Positions 42,435 through 51,353 of a stretch of DNA of 58,037 nt are shown piece after piece. The translations under genes were made by a program, and so were the position numbers. The stretch comes from Gammaproteobacteria bacterium (GTDB taxonomy: Bacteria > Pseudomonadota > Gammaproteobacteria > Arenicellales > Poriferihabitantaceae), in contig VYFG01000052.1 in the NCBI GenBank assembly GCA_009842505.1, positions 1 to 58,037 of the forward strand, given 5' to 3'. Positions within the stretch are counted from its first letter, which is position 1. Every line of letters starts with the position of its first letter. The notes beneath the pieces are model-generated. The model did no database searches, was not told the DNA's origin, and worked only from the letters and a program-made list of their open reading frames with translations.

Positions 42435-43442
42435 GTGGAGCTGAACCTCAATCCGAGCTATTACGTCGATCCCGGAATCTTCCGGCGGGAGCGCACGGGT
42501 CTCCTGTCTCGCAGCTGGCAGCTTCTCGGGCCGGCCGGGAGGGTCTCCGGTCCGGGGCAGTACCTGAGCGAGGACATCGCCGGCATCAAGGTCCTGGCGG
42601 TGCGGGGTTCCGACGGCGAGCTGCGTGCCTTCCGCAACGTGTGCCGTCACCGGGGCGCCCAGCTGCTGGAGCGGGGCGGGGGCCGCCTCAAGACCATCCG
42701 CTGTCCCTACCATTGCTGGACCTACTCGGATGCCGGCCAGCTCATGCACGCGCCCTGGTTCGGCGAGGACCCGGATTTCAATGCCGCGGACTGGCCCCTG
42801 GAGCGGATCCCGGTGGATACCTGGCGGGGCCTTCTCTTCGTCGCCGTCGATCCCGCCGAGTCCCTCGGGGAGCAGCTCGGCGCCGCCCGGGAGGCGCTCG
42901 ACGACGTGGGGATCGAATCCTACGGGCACGGCGAGACGGTGCGGGTCGAGTTCGAGGCCAACTGGAAGGTCTACACCGACAATTTTGTCGAGGGATACCA
43001 TATTCCCGGCATCCATCCGGAATTCCATGCCAGCGTCGATTTCGAGCAGTTTCGGACCACCGCGTCCGACAACCTGGTCACCATGACCGCGCCGCCCAGG
43101 GACGGTCTTTTCTACCTTGGCCGCTGGTACTGGATGTGGCCCAACTGGACCCTGTCGCTGTTTTCCGGGGGGATGAACACCTCCCGCATCAACCCGCTTG
43201 GCCCGGACCGCACCGAGCTCATCTACGATTTCTATTTCGAAGATCTGGGCGCCGGGACGGCCAAGAGCCGCGCGCGGACGGTCGCGCAGAACCTGGACGT
43301 GGTGCGGGAGGATTTCGGGATCTGTGCCAGCACCCATCGCAACTATGCCAGTGGCGGATACCGTCCGGGTCCGCTGTCGCCGAGGCACGAACAGGGCGTA
43401 CACTGGTTCCAGTCCCGCTACCTGGCGTGCCTTGACGCCTGA
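42435..43442 (+). CDS. Rieske non-haem iron oxygenase (betaine/choline monooxygenase-like)
   Basis: A 335-residue aromatic-ring-hydroxylating-dioxygenase alpha-type protein. The Rieske cluster ligands are Cys70-x-His72 (CRHRGAQL) and Cys90-x2-His93 (CPYHCWTY). The mononuclear iron site is in NWKVYTDNFVEGYHIPGIHPEF with His189 and His194. LFYLGRWYWMWPNW and the overall length recall GbcA/choline monooxygenase-type oxygenases that demethylate quaternary ammonium compounds. The position just before soxBDAG supports conversion of glycine betaine to dimethylglycine. No ferredoxin reductase (GbcB) gene is in the window. The start GTG 42435 is chosen because upstream codons overlap the hydrolase gene; TTG 42402 is possible. 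Confidence 0.78.
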   Translation: MELNLNPSYYVDPGIFRRERTGLLSRSWQLLGPAGRVSGPGQYLSEDIAGIKVLAVRGSDGELRAFRNVCRHRGAQLLERGGGRLKTIRCPYHCWTYSDAGQLMHAPWFGEDPDFNAADWPLERIPVDTWRGLLFVAVDPAESLGEQLGAAREALDDVGIESYGHGETVRVEFEANWKVYTDNFVEGYHIPGIHPEFHASVDFEQFRTTASDNLVTMTAPPRDGLFYLGRWYWMWPNWTLSLFSGGMNTSRINPLGPDRTELIYDFYFEDLGAGTAKSRARTVAQNLDVVREDFGICASTHRNYASGGYRPGPLSPRHEQGVHWFQSRYLACLDA

Positions 43443-43571
43443 GATGGCCGGTCCGGGGACGTTTTGGGCCAAATTTACGACGACAGACGACTAGGGATGC
43501 GCGGAGGTATGGGATATGATCGCCCCCGAAATTCCGGCCCCACATGACCACTTGAGCCCGAACCTGCCATC

Positions 43572-44837
43572 ATGACCAGATACTCGGCCTGGAGCGTATT
43601 CCTGCACGGTCTCATGGGACAGCGCGGCTGGGACCGGGCCTGGCGGGACCCGGAGCCCCGTCCGCATTACGACGTCGTCATCGTCGGCGCCGGACTGCAC
43701 GGACTGGCCACGGCGTTCTACCTGGCCGAGAACCACGGGATCCGGAACGTGGCCGTGCTGGAGAAGGGATGGCTCGGCGGCGGCAACGCCGGGCGCAACA
43801 CCACCATCGTGCGCTCGAACTACATGATGGATGGCAACCGGTTTTTCTACGAACACTCCCTGAAGCTGTGGGAGAACCTCAGCCATACCCTGAATTACAA
43901 CGTCATGTTCAGCCAGCGGGCCCACGTCACCCTGCTGCACAGCCCCCCGGCCATGGACGCCGCGGCGCGGCGTTACAACACCCTGCTGCTGACCGGCAGC
44001 GACGGTGAGATCTGGCAGCTCGATACGCTGAAACGGGAGATTCCGCACCTCAACTACGACAACGCCAGGTTCCCAATCGTCGGCGCCACGGTCCAGCGCC
44101 GCGCCGGCACCGCCCGCCACGATGCCGTGGCCTGGGGTTACGCCCGGGGAGCGGACAGCCGCGGCGTGGACATCATCCAGAACTGCGAGGTGACCGGGAT
44201 ACGACGGGAAGGCGGCCGCGTCACCGGGGTCAGGACCACCCGGGGGGACATCGGGGCAGGCAAGATCGGGCTCGCCGTGGCGGGGAACACCTCCCGCCTG
44301 TGGCGGATGGCGGACCTCGGCAGGCTGCCCATCGAGACCCACAAGCTCCAGGCCTTCGTATCCGAGCCGCTGAAGCCACTGCTGGACCATGTGGTGGTGT
44401 TCGGGGTGGGCGGCGCCCATTTCTATATTTCCCAGTCCGACAAGGGCGGCATGGTGTTCGGCGGAGATCTCGACTGGTACAAGTCCTACGCCCAGCGGGG
44501 CAACCTGCCCATCGTCCAGGACGTGTCGGAATGCGCCACCTCGATCCTGCCCTGTCTTGGCCGGGTGCGGCTGCTGCGCCACTGGGCCGGCGTCATGGAC
44601 ATGTCCATGGACGGATCGCCGTTCATCTGCAGGACCCCTCTCGAAAACCTGTATCTCAACGCGGGATGGAACTACGGCGGCTTCAAGGCCAGCCCCGCCT
44701 CGGGCTGGTTCTTCGCCGACCTCATTGCCAACGGCAGGCCGGACCCGGTGATCCGGAATTTCGACCTGCAGCGTTTCGAGCGCGGGGTCAACATCGATGA
44801 ACGGGGGGCAGGCCCCGACCCCAAACTCCACGGCTAG
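43572..44837 (+). CDS. soxB: Sarcosine oxidase subunit beta
   Basis: A 421-residue flavoprotein subunit of heterotetrameric sarcosine oxidase. Dinucleotide motif VVIVGAGLHGLATAFYLAE, then WLGGGNAGRNTTIVRSNY, and TARHDAVAWGYARGAD, which carries the His that binds FMN covalently in characterised SoxB. The C-terminus has MDMSMDGSPFI and LNAGWNYGGFKASPASGW. The holoenzyme oxidises sarcosine to glycine with transfer of the one-carbon unit to tetrahydrofolate. First of soxBDAG, 12 bases before soxD; preceded by a 129-base gap with a TATGAT element at 43515-43520. Confidence 0.95.
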   Translation: MTRYSAWSVFLHGLMGQRGWDRAWRDPEPRPHYDVVIVGAGLHGLATAFYLAENHGIRNVAVLEKGWLGGGNAGRNTTIVRSNYMMDGNRFFYEHSLKLWENLSHTLNYNVMFSQRAHVTLLHSPPAMDAAARRYNTLLLTGSDGEIWQLDTLKREIPHLNYDNARFPIVGATVQRRAGTARHDAVAWGYARGADSRGVDIIQNCEVTGIRREGGRVTGVRTTRGDIGAGKIGLAVAGNTSRLWRMADLGRLPIETHKLQAFVSEPLKPLLDHVVVFGVGGAHFYISQSDKGGMVFGGDLDWYKSYAQRGNLPIVQDVSECATSILPCLGRVRLLRHWAGVMDMSMDGSPFICRTPLENLYLNAGWNYGGFKASPASGWFFADLIANGRPDPVIRNFDLQRFERGVNIDERGAGPDPKLHG

Positions 44838-44849
44838 GAAGTTGACGGC

Positions 44850-45146
44850 ATGATCCGGATCCCCTGTCCATACTGCGGCATACGCGATCACAGCGAATTC
44901 ACCTACGGGGGCGATGCGTCGGTGGAGTATCCGACGCTGGACGCGACCGCCGAGGAATGGCACGAAGCGGTATACCTCCGGGAAAACATCCGGGGCATGC
45001 AGTCCGAGACCTGGCACCACGTCAACGGCTGCCGCATGTGGCTGGTGGTGGAGCGCGACACGACGACCCATGAAATCCGCTCGGTGCGCCCGGCGCATGC
45101 CGGCATGGCAAAGGCCCTTGGCATGCCGGAGGAGGAATCCGGATGA
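44850..45146 (+). CDS. soxD: Sarcosine oxidase subunit delta
   Basis: A 98-residue zinc-binding small subunit. IPCPYCGIRDHSEFTYGGD and ETWHHVNGCRMWLVVERDT carry the expected Cys-x2-Cys, His and Cys ligands; VRPAHAGMA is near the C-terminus. It stabilises the SoxA-SoxB assembly. The stop overlaps the soxA start by four bases (ATGA). Confidence 0.95.
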   Translation: MIRIPCPYCGIRDHSEFTYGGDASVEYPTLDATAEEWHEAVYLRENIRGMQSETWHHVNGCRMWLVVERDTTTHEIRSVRPAHAGMAKALGMPEEESG

Positions 45147-48133
45147 GCGCCAAACGCCTGATCCAGGGTGGGCGCATCAACCGCGACCGGGTATTGCGGT
45201 TCAGCTGGGACAACCGAACCCTGTCCGGTCACCCCGGCGACAGCCTGGCTTCCGCACTCCTGGCCAACAACGAATGGGTGCTCGGCCGCAGCTTCAAGTA
45301 CCACCGCCCGCGGGGCATCATGTCGGCCGGTGTCGAGGAGTCCGGCGCCATCGTCACCGTGGGCGCGGGAGACCGCCGCGACCCCAATGTCAAGGCGACC
45401 ATGCAGGAACTGTACGATGGCCTGGTGGCGGGCGGACAGAACGCCTGGCCGGATGTGCGCCATGATCTCGCTGCGGTGAACGGGCTTTTCAGCCGGTTCT
45501 TCGCGGCCGGATTCTACTACAAGACATTCATGGGCATCCCCCCCTTCGAGTGGGGGCGTGGCACCGGGATCTGGATGTGGTACGAGAAGTTCATCCGCCG
45601 CGCCGCGGGCATGGGCGCGGCGTCCCGGGAGCCGGACCCGGACCACTACGAGCACGTGCACGGGTTCTGCGACGTGCTGGTGGTGGGTGCCGGCATCTCC
45701 GGCATGTCCGCGGCCCTGGCCGCGGCGGAATCCGGCCTGGAAGTGGTCCTGGTGGAACAGGACTGGGAGCCCGGCGGCGATCTTCTGGGGCAGTACGGCG
45801 GCGAGGCGGAACACCGGCGCGAGGACATGGTGCGGGACCTTGCCGGCGCCGGGGTGCGTATGCTGCTGCGCACCACCGCGTTCGGCCTTTATGACTACGG
45901 GGTCGCGGGCCTCCTGGAGCAGGTCACCGACCACCTGTCGGATGCCCATCCGGACCTGCCGCGCCAGAGGCTCCATCTGCTGCGCACGCGGCAGATCATT
46001 CTCGCCACCGGAGCGATCGAGCGCGGCTTCGCCTTCGGCAACAACGACTACCCGGGCGTGATGACCGCGGATTCCGCCGGCGTCTACCTCAACCGGTTCG
46101 GCATCCTGGCGGGTGAACAGGTGGTGGTGGCCACCAACAACGACTCCGCCTACAACGTCGCCATGGACATGGCAGGCGCGGGGGCCGAGGTCACCCTGCT
46201 GGACGCCCGCTCCAAGGTGTCCGGGAAGCTGTTCGAACTCGCAGCCGATGCGGGTGTCAGTCTGCGGAACAACTGTACCGTCATGCGTGCCAATGGCCGC
46301 CACGGCGTCAAGTCCGTGACCACCGCCACCGCCTCGCGCGGCCGCTGGAAGGCCGGGTCCAGGCAGGCCTGTGACCTGCTGCTGGTATCCGGCGGCTGGT
46401 CGCCGGTGGTCAACCTGATGTCCCACCGTGGTGTGAAACCCGTCTGGGATGCGGAAAACGCCTGTTTCCTGGTCCCGGGCCCCCACGAGGACATCCGCAT
46501 GGCGGGCTCTGCCGCCGGCTGCTGGAAGGTACCCGACTGCGAACAGTCCGGGCTGGCCGCGGGCCGTGCCGCCGCTCGGGCGCTCGGGCGGGATGTCGCC
46601 GTCGTGGATGCACCGCCGGCGGGCGGATGGAGCACGCCGATCAGACCCCTTTACGAGGTACGCGTCCCCCGGAGAAAGCTCAAGGCCATGGTGGACCCGC
46701 AGCATGACGTGACCACCGGGGACGTGCGCCTGGCCCACCGCGAGGGTTATGTCTCGGTGGAACACCTGAAGCGCTATACCACGCTCGGCATGGCCACGGA
46801 CGGCGGCAAGATGGGCAACGTCATCGGCCTGGCGCTGATGGCCGAGGCGCTGGGAAAGGAAATTCCGGAAGTGGGCACCACCACGTTCCGTCCGCCCTAT
46901 ACGCCGGTATCCATCGGCGCCCTGCGCGGCCGCAGCGTGGATGAGCACTTCCGACCGCTCCGGCGGACCCCGATGCATGACTGGAACCTGGGCCACGGTG
47001 CGACCATGACCATGGCGGGACTGTGGCATCGGCCGTGGTATTTCGCCCGCCCGGGCGAGGGCGTCAGCCAGGCCTATGTCCGGGAAATGGAAACCACCCG
47101 GCGCAGCGCGGGGCTGTGCGACGTCACGTCGCTCGGTAAGATCGCTGTGCAGGGCCCTGACGCCACCGAGTTGCTCAACCGCGTCTACACCAACCCGTTC
47201 GCCAAGCTGCCGATCGGCAAGGCGCGCTATGGCATCATGCTCCGGGACGACGGGTTCGTGATGGACGATGGCACCACCTGGCGTCTGGCGGACACCGAAT
47301 ACTTCATGACCACCACCACGGCCCACGCAGCCAAGGTCATGGCCTGGCTGGAGGAACTGCTGCAGACCCGGTGGCAGGAACTCAGGGTCCACGTGACCTC
47401 GATATCGGAGCAGTGGGCGGGCTGTGCCGTGGCGGGCCCGAAGTCCCGGCAGGTGCTTGCCGACTGCGTGGAGGATGCGGTCTGCATGGAGAACGAGACC
47501 CTGCCTTTCATGGGCGTGGTCGAGACCCGGCTGAAAGGGGAGATACCCTGCCGCATCGCCCGGATCAGTTTTTCCGGAGAACTGGCCTATGAGGCCTACG
47601 TGCCCTCGGACCATGGTCCGGCGATGATGGAACTGCTGTGGGCGGAGACCCAGCGGGTGGATGGCTGCCTCTACGGTCTCGAGGCACTGGGGGGCATGCG
47701 CATCGAGAAGGGTCATGTCACCGGCGCCGAGCTGGATGGCCGGGTGACGATCGAGGATGCCGGCCTCGGACGCATGGCCTCGGACAGGAAGTCCTATATC
47801 GGCAGTGCCCTCAGGAAGCGGCCAGAGATGCAGCGGCCGGACCGGCCCCGCCTGGTGGGCATCCTGCCGAAGGAACGCAGCCAGACCTTCAAGGCCGGGG
47901 CCATCCTCTGCGAACCCGGCAAGGTATCCGGCCTCGGAGAAGGCTGGGTGACCGGGGTGACCCACTCGCCTGCCAACGGCCACTGGATCGGGATCGGGTT
48001 CATTGCCGGCGGTCACGAGGCCTGGACGGGAAAAACCGCCATTGCTGCGGACCCGTTGCGGCAGGACGACGTCGAGGTGGAGATCGTCTCCCCGCACATG
48101 TACGACCCGGAAGGGGAGAGAATGCATGGCTGA
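45143..48133 (+). CDS. soxA: Sarcosine oxidase subunit alpha
   Basis: A 996-residue subunit. The N-terminal Fer2_4-like domain (residues about 10-110: FSWDNRTLSGHPGDSLASALLAN, RSFKYHRPRGIM) lacks cluster Cys. An NAD-binding/oxidoreductase part follows, with VLVVGAGISGMSAALAAAES at about 177 and LATGAIERGFAFGNNDYPGVM. A C-terminal GcvT-like tetrahydrofolate domain begins near residue 640 (RRSAGLCDVTSLGKIAVQGPD, ARISFSGELAYEAYVP, GGMRIEKGHVTGAEL). This is the standard layout and length for SoxA. Its end overlaps soxG by eight bases. Confidence 0.96.
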   Translation: MSAKRLIQGGRINRDRVLRFSWDNRTLSGHPGDSLASALLANNEWVLGRSFKYHRPRGIMSAGVEESGAIVTVGAGDRRDPNVKATMQELYDGLVAGGQNAWPDVRHDLAAVNGLFSRFFAAGFYYKTFMGIPPFEWGRGTGIWMWYEKFIRRAAGMGAASREPDPDHYEHVHGFCDVLVVGAGISGMSAALAAAESGLEVVLVEQDWEPGGDLLGQYGGEAEHRREDMVRDLAGAGVRMLLRTTAFGLYDYGVAGLLEQVTDHLSDAHPDLPRQRLHLLRTRQIILATGAIERGFAFGNNDYPGVMTADSAGVYLNRFGILAGEQVVVATNNDSAYNVAMDMAGAGAEVTLLDARSKVSGKLFELAADAGVSLRNNCTVMRANGRHGVKSVTTATASRGRWKAGSRQACDLLLVSGGWSPVVNLMSHRGVKPVWDAENACFLVPGPHEDIRMAGSAAGCWKVPDCEQSGLAAGRAAARALGRDVAVVDAPPAGGWSTPIRPLYEVRVPRRKLKAMVDPQHDVTTGDVRLAHREGYVSVEHLKRYTTLGMATDGGKMGNVIGLALMAEALGKEIPEVGTTTFRPPYTPVSIGALRGRSVDEHFRPLRRTPMHDWNLGHGATMTMAGLWHRPWYFARPGEGVSQAYVREMETTRRSAGLCDVTSLGKIAVQGPDATELLNRVYTNPFAKLPIGKARYGIMLRDDGFVMDDGTTWRLADTEYFMTTTTAHAAKVMAWLEELLQTRWQELRVHVTSISEQWAGCAVAGPKSRQVLADCVEDAVCMENETLPFMGVVETRLKGEIPCRIARISFSGELAYEAYVPSDHGPAMMELLWAETQRVDGCLYGLEALGGMRIEKGHVTGAELDGRVTIEDAGLGRMASDRKSYIGSALRKRPEMQRPDRPRLVGILPKERSQTFKAGAILCEPGKVSGLGEGWVTGVTHSPANGHWIGIGFIAGGHEAWTGKTAIAADPLRQDDVEVEIVSPHMYDPEGERMHG

Positions 48134-48719
48134 TCGCGCATCCGCATTGGACGGTCACCTTGTCGCCGGGGTCAGCGGCAACGTCACCGAGGACGGCCCC
48201 GGGGTCGTCCTGGAACTCCTCAGGGACCTGGTCCTGCACCAGGTGGCTGCCTGGCCGGACACCCTGGAATCGTGCGGCGTCGCCCTCGCGGAGGTCACGG
48301 GGGCCGATGCCCTGCCGGGTCCCGGTATGGCGATCGAATCCGGCGACGTCGCGGTTTTGAGGACAGAGCCCCTCAAATGGTGGATCGTCGGGACCGCGGC
48401 GCTTCCTTTGGATCCTTCCGCCGGCGCCGTCCTGGACCTGTCCCATTCCCGGACCCGGATCCGGATCACCGGTCCCGATGCCGCGGCGCTCCTGAACCGG
48501 TTTCTGCCGCTGGACCTTAGAGAGAACGCCTTTCCCCGGGGTTCGGTGGCTTCCTCGGCGCTGCATCATGTCGGCGTCACCTTGTGGCGCAGCGCCGCGG
48601 GTTATGAACTCTTCATGCCTCGGGGGTTCGCCCTTTCCTGCTGGGAAGTGCTGATGGAAACCGCGCGCCAGTTCGGGGTCGAGGTGCGCCAGTCGGTGCT
48701 GCCGGGCGCCGGCACCTGA
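48126..48719 (+). CDS. soxG: Sarcosine oxidase subunit gamma
   Basis: A 197-residue GcvT-related small subunit. GPGMAIESGDVAVLRTEPLKWWIVG, LDLSHSRTRIRITGPDAAALLNRFLPLDL and VTLWRSAAGYELFMPRGFALSCWEVL are typical of SoxG. It is the last gene of soxBDAG, overlapping soxA by eight bases. The usual companions of such operons (glyA, folD, purU) are not in view. Confidence 0.92.
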   Translation: MADRASALDGHLVAGVSGNVTEDGPGVVLELLRDLVLHQVAAWPDTLESCGVALAEVTGADALPGPGMAIESGDVAVLRTEPLKWWIVGTAALPLDPSAGAVLDLSHSRTRIRITGPDAAALLNRFLPLDLRENAFPRGSVASSALHHVGVTLWRSAAGYELFMPRGFALSCWEVLMETARQFGVEVRQSVLPGAGT

Positions 48720-48884
48720 GACGGCGGGGCATTCACCCGGCAAGGGTTGGCCCGGGCGCCGTGTCATGGCAGGATTGCAGGCTGTCATGCGGTGCGCCCG
48801 GCAAGATGATCTGCCAAAATCCGGCCGGAGCCGTCGGGCGGCCGGACGGGACGCCCAATTTTCAGGTCCAGCAGTGATCATGCC

Positions 48885-50126
48885 ATGAATTCAGAAAACA
48901 GCATTCGAATTGACGCCGACCGCCTGTGGCGGTCCCTCATGGAGATGGCCCGTATCGGTGCCACCGACAAGGGCGGCGTGTGCCGGCTGGCCATGACCGA
49001 CCTCGACCAGGTGGGGCGCAACGTGCTGGAACGGTGGTGCCGGGAGATCGGCTGCAGCCACTCCCTGGACCTGGCCGGCAACCTGTTCATCCGGCGGGCG
49101 GGAGCCGATGACGGACTGCCCGCGGTCATGACCGGCAGCCATCTCGACAGCCAGCCCACCGGGGGACGGTTCGACGGGGTGTACGGCGTGCTCGCCGGGC
49201 TAGAGGTGCTGCGGACCCTGGTGGAACACGGGGTGACCACCCGAGCCCCCCTTGAGCTTGCGGTCTGGAACAACGAGGAGGGCAGCCGCTTTTCGCCGCC
49301 CATGATGGGTTCTGGCGCCTATGCCGGAGTCTTCGAACTGGATTGGGTGTATGCCCTCGAGGACGCCGACGGCGTGACCGTGCGGGAGGAACTCAAGCGT
49401 CTCGAGTGGATCGGGGAGGGCCTGGGCGACCGGGAAGTGGACGCCTACTTCGAGGCCCATATAGAGCAGGGCCCCATCCTGGAAAACGAGCAGACGACCA
49501 TCGGCGTGGTTACCGGCGCCCAGGGACAGCGATGGTACGAACTGGACGTCTACGGCCAGGAAGCCCATGCGGGCCCCACGCCGATGCCGCTCAGGAAGGA
49601 CGCGCTGGTGTGCACCGCCGGGATGATCCAGGCGGTGAACCGCATCGGCCTTGACAATGCGCCCGATGCCTGTGCCACCTGCGGTCTCATCAGGGTCGTC
49701 CCCGGCAGCCGCAACGTGATCCCGGGGCATGTATGGACGAGCATCGACACCCGCCATCCGGACGACCGCGTGCTGGAGGACATGGAGGGTGCCATGCGGC
49801 GGGAATTCGATGCCATCGCCGACCGCTACGGCTGCCGTTACGACCTGTCCGTGTTCTGGGTATCTCCCGCCACCCCCTTCGACCGCGAATGCGTGGACCT
49901 GGTGCGGAAAGGCGCCGCGCAGGGAGGCTACAGCCACCGGGACATGATCAGCGGCGCCGGGCATGACGCCGTCTATATGGCAAGAAAAGTCCCGACCGCG
50001 ATGATCTTCGTTCCCTGCGAGGGCGGGATCAGCCACAACGAGAGCGAGAACGCGGACCCCGAAGATCTGGCGGCGGGTTGCCAGGTCCTGCTGGACTCGA
50101 TGCTTGCCCGGGCAGGGGTGGCCTGA
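48885..50126 (+). CDS. M20-family Zn-dependent amidohydrolase (N-carbamoyl-L-amino acid hydrolase / allantoate amidohydrolase type)
   Basis: A 413-residue binuclear metallohydrolase. Metal and substrate motifs are complete: TGSHLDSQPTGGRFDGVYGVLAG, AVWNNEEGSRFSPPMMGSGA, AHIEQGPILE, GQEAHAGPTPM, MISGAGHDAVYMA and GGISHNESE. These define the HyuC/AllC/beta-ureidopropionase-like group, which hydrolyses N-carbamoyl or ureido bonds. No hydantoinase or allantoinase gene lies here to fix the substrate. It follows soxG on the same strand after 165 bases and converges with a 2-oxoglutarate-oxygenase-like gene, ending 36 bases away. Confidence 0.88.
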   Translation: MNSENSIRIDADRLWRSLMEMARIGATDKGGVCRLAMTDLDQVGRNVLERWCREIGCSHSLDLAGNLFIRRAGADDGLPAVMTGSHLDSQPTGGRFDGVYGVLAGLEVLRTLVEHGVTTRAPLELAVWNNEEGSRFSPPMMGSGAYAGVFELDWVYALEDADGVTVREELKRLEWIGEGLGDREVDAYFEAHIEQGPILENEQTTIGVVTGAQGQRWYELDVYGQEAHAGPTPMPLRKDALVCTAGMIQAVNRIGLDNAPDACATCGLIRVVPGSRNVIPGHVWTSIDTRHPDDRVLEDMEGAMRREFDAIADRYGCRYDLSVFWVSPATPFDRECVDLVRKGAAQGGYSHRDMISGAGHDAVYMARKVPTAMIFVPCEGGISHNESENADPEDLAAGCQVLLDSMLARAGVA

Positions 50127-50162
50127 CGGCGCGGCAGGGCGCCGCGGGTTTTTGCCGGGGGA

Positions 50163-50939
50163 TCAGGGCAAGTTGAGCCAGGTCAGGGGATCCGGGATCT
50201 CGGGCCGGAAATAGCAGACCATACGTCCATCCGGACCGGCCTTCGCATGGGCCTGCCAGGGTGCCATTCCATGGAGCGCCATGCGGTGCACCAGGTAGCA
50301 CTGCCCCGGAAGGGCATGAATCTCCCTTCTCGGGCAGCGCCGGAAAATGTCGCGCCGCAGCTCGTGGTAGCTGTCCGTCAGGTCCAGGGCCTGCCATGCG
50401 CCGGATTCCCGGTCGGCAAGCAGGCGATGAAAGAATTCCCGCGCGATCCGGTGGGATCCCTCCCATACCACGAACGGCGCGGCCCCGGCCGGGAACGCAA
50501 CCATTGGGATGCCGAGTATGTAGGCGTGGTGTTCACCGAGATACCGGCGCCGGTCGGGTCCATGGCGCAGCATGCCGTCGATATGCGCCGCGTCGTGCTG
50601 GCGGCGATATCGGTGGCTCGCGTCGGATTCCGCCGCGGACCTGGCCGGGTACCCGGGGAAGCACACGGAGACCTGCGCCCGGTCAAGGGGCAGGTCGCGA
50701 AAGGCATTCGTGCGGGCCAGGTAGGACAGTGCCTGCCCGGTAAACGGGAGGCCCCCGGGAACCGCACCGTCGGGGCCGTTTCCCAGCGCGTTCACGCCGA
50801 CGAACCAGGTGTCGTCGTGCCGCCACCACTGCCGGTATGCGGGATTGTCCAGGGTGCGGCGCGCCGCGGGCAGCGTGCCCCGGATCCAGCGGTGCAGGGC
50901 CGGGTCGTCTTCGAACAGGATCCAGCCACGCTCCTGCAT
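50163..50939 (-). CDS. Putative PhyH-like Fe(II)/2-oxoglutarate oxygenase
   Basis: A 258-residue protein (from ATG 50939; in-frame codons extend to GTG 51050). HDAAHIDGML gives a His-x-Asp motif and LVHRMALHGMAPW with the later GRMVCYFRPE gives a plausible distal His and Arg, the facial triad and cosubstrate anchor of PhyH-type oxygenases. YRRQHDAAHID and PFVVWEGSHRIA are like this family's substrate-side segments. Divergence is high, so the family call is moderate. It is divergent from the ThiS/MoaD-like gene and may share its control region. Confidence 0.6.
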   Translation of the reverse strand: MQERGWILFEDDPALHRWIRGTLPAARRTLDNPAYRQWWRHDDTWFVGVNALGNGPDGAVPGGLPFTGQALSYLARTNAFRDLPLDRAQVSVCFPGYPARSAAESDASHRYRRQHDAAHIDGMLRHGPDRRRYLGEHHAYILGIPMVAFPAGAAPFVVWEGSHRIAREFFHRLLADRESGAWQALDLTDSYHELRRDIFRRCPRREIHALPGQCYLVHRMALHGMAPWQAHAKAGPDGRMVCYFRPEIPDPLTWLNLP

Positions 50940-51035
50940 GGCCAGGTCAAGTGCCGAGTGGGATGTCCGGGTGGATGCCAATGGAAGAAGATCGCAAAGA
51001 ATCGTGAAAGGGACGGCAATCCTCTCTGGGTTCGC

Positions 51036-51041
51036 TATAAT
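51036..51041 (+). promoter_or_regulatory. Perfect -10 box before the ThiS/MoaD-like gene
   Basis: TATAAT lies 24 bases before the ATG at 51065. No good -35 is visible 16-18 bases upstream, so activator dependence is possible. Confidence 0.4.
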
Positions 51042-51064
51042 TCCGGCCACCCATCAGAAATGCC

Positions 51065-51337
51065 ATGGCCGTCGTCAATTTTACCGCCAACCTGAGACGT
51101 CACGTCCAGTGCCCCCGCACCGAGGCGGAGGGCACCACCGTGCACGAGGTGCTTGAGGACGTGTTCTCCAGGTTCCCGTTCCTTCGGGGATACGTGGTGG
51201 ACGAGCACGGCGCGCTGCGCAAGCACATGGCGGTCTTTCTCGATGGGATCGCGGTGCGGGATCGCAGGCGGCTGAGCGATCCGGTGCCAGGCCCCGGTTC
51301 GGAAATCCACGTGATACAGGCGCTTTCCGGCGGCTGA
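51065..51337 (+). CDS. ThiS/MoaD-family ubiquitin-like protein
   Basis: A 90-residue beta-grasp protein: VVNFTANLRRHVQCP as first strand pair, TTVHEVLEDVFSRFPFLRGYV helix, LRKHMAVFLDGIAVRDRRRL, and a terminal EIHVIQALSGG. The free Gly-Gly end is what an E1-like enzyme adenylates and what forms the thiocarboxylate in MoaD/ThiS. No moeB, thiF, moaE or thiG is in the window, so it is not an obvious molybdopterin or thiamine gene. It is followed after 16 bases by the BNR-repeat gene with which it must be co-transcribed. Confidence 0.8.
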   Translation: MAVVNFTANLRRHVQCPRTEAEGTTVHEVLEDVFSRFPFLRGYVVDEHGALRKHMAVFLDGIAVRDRRRLSDPVPGPGSEIHVIQALSGG

Positions 51338-51353
51338 TGGCAGGAGGTTACCG

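Noticed and set aside
44903..48127. Antisense open frame of about 1070 codons opposite soxD and soxA
   Set aside because: Same GC-driven shadow effect; the plus strand is unmistakable SoxDA.
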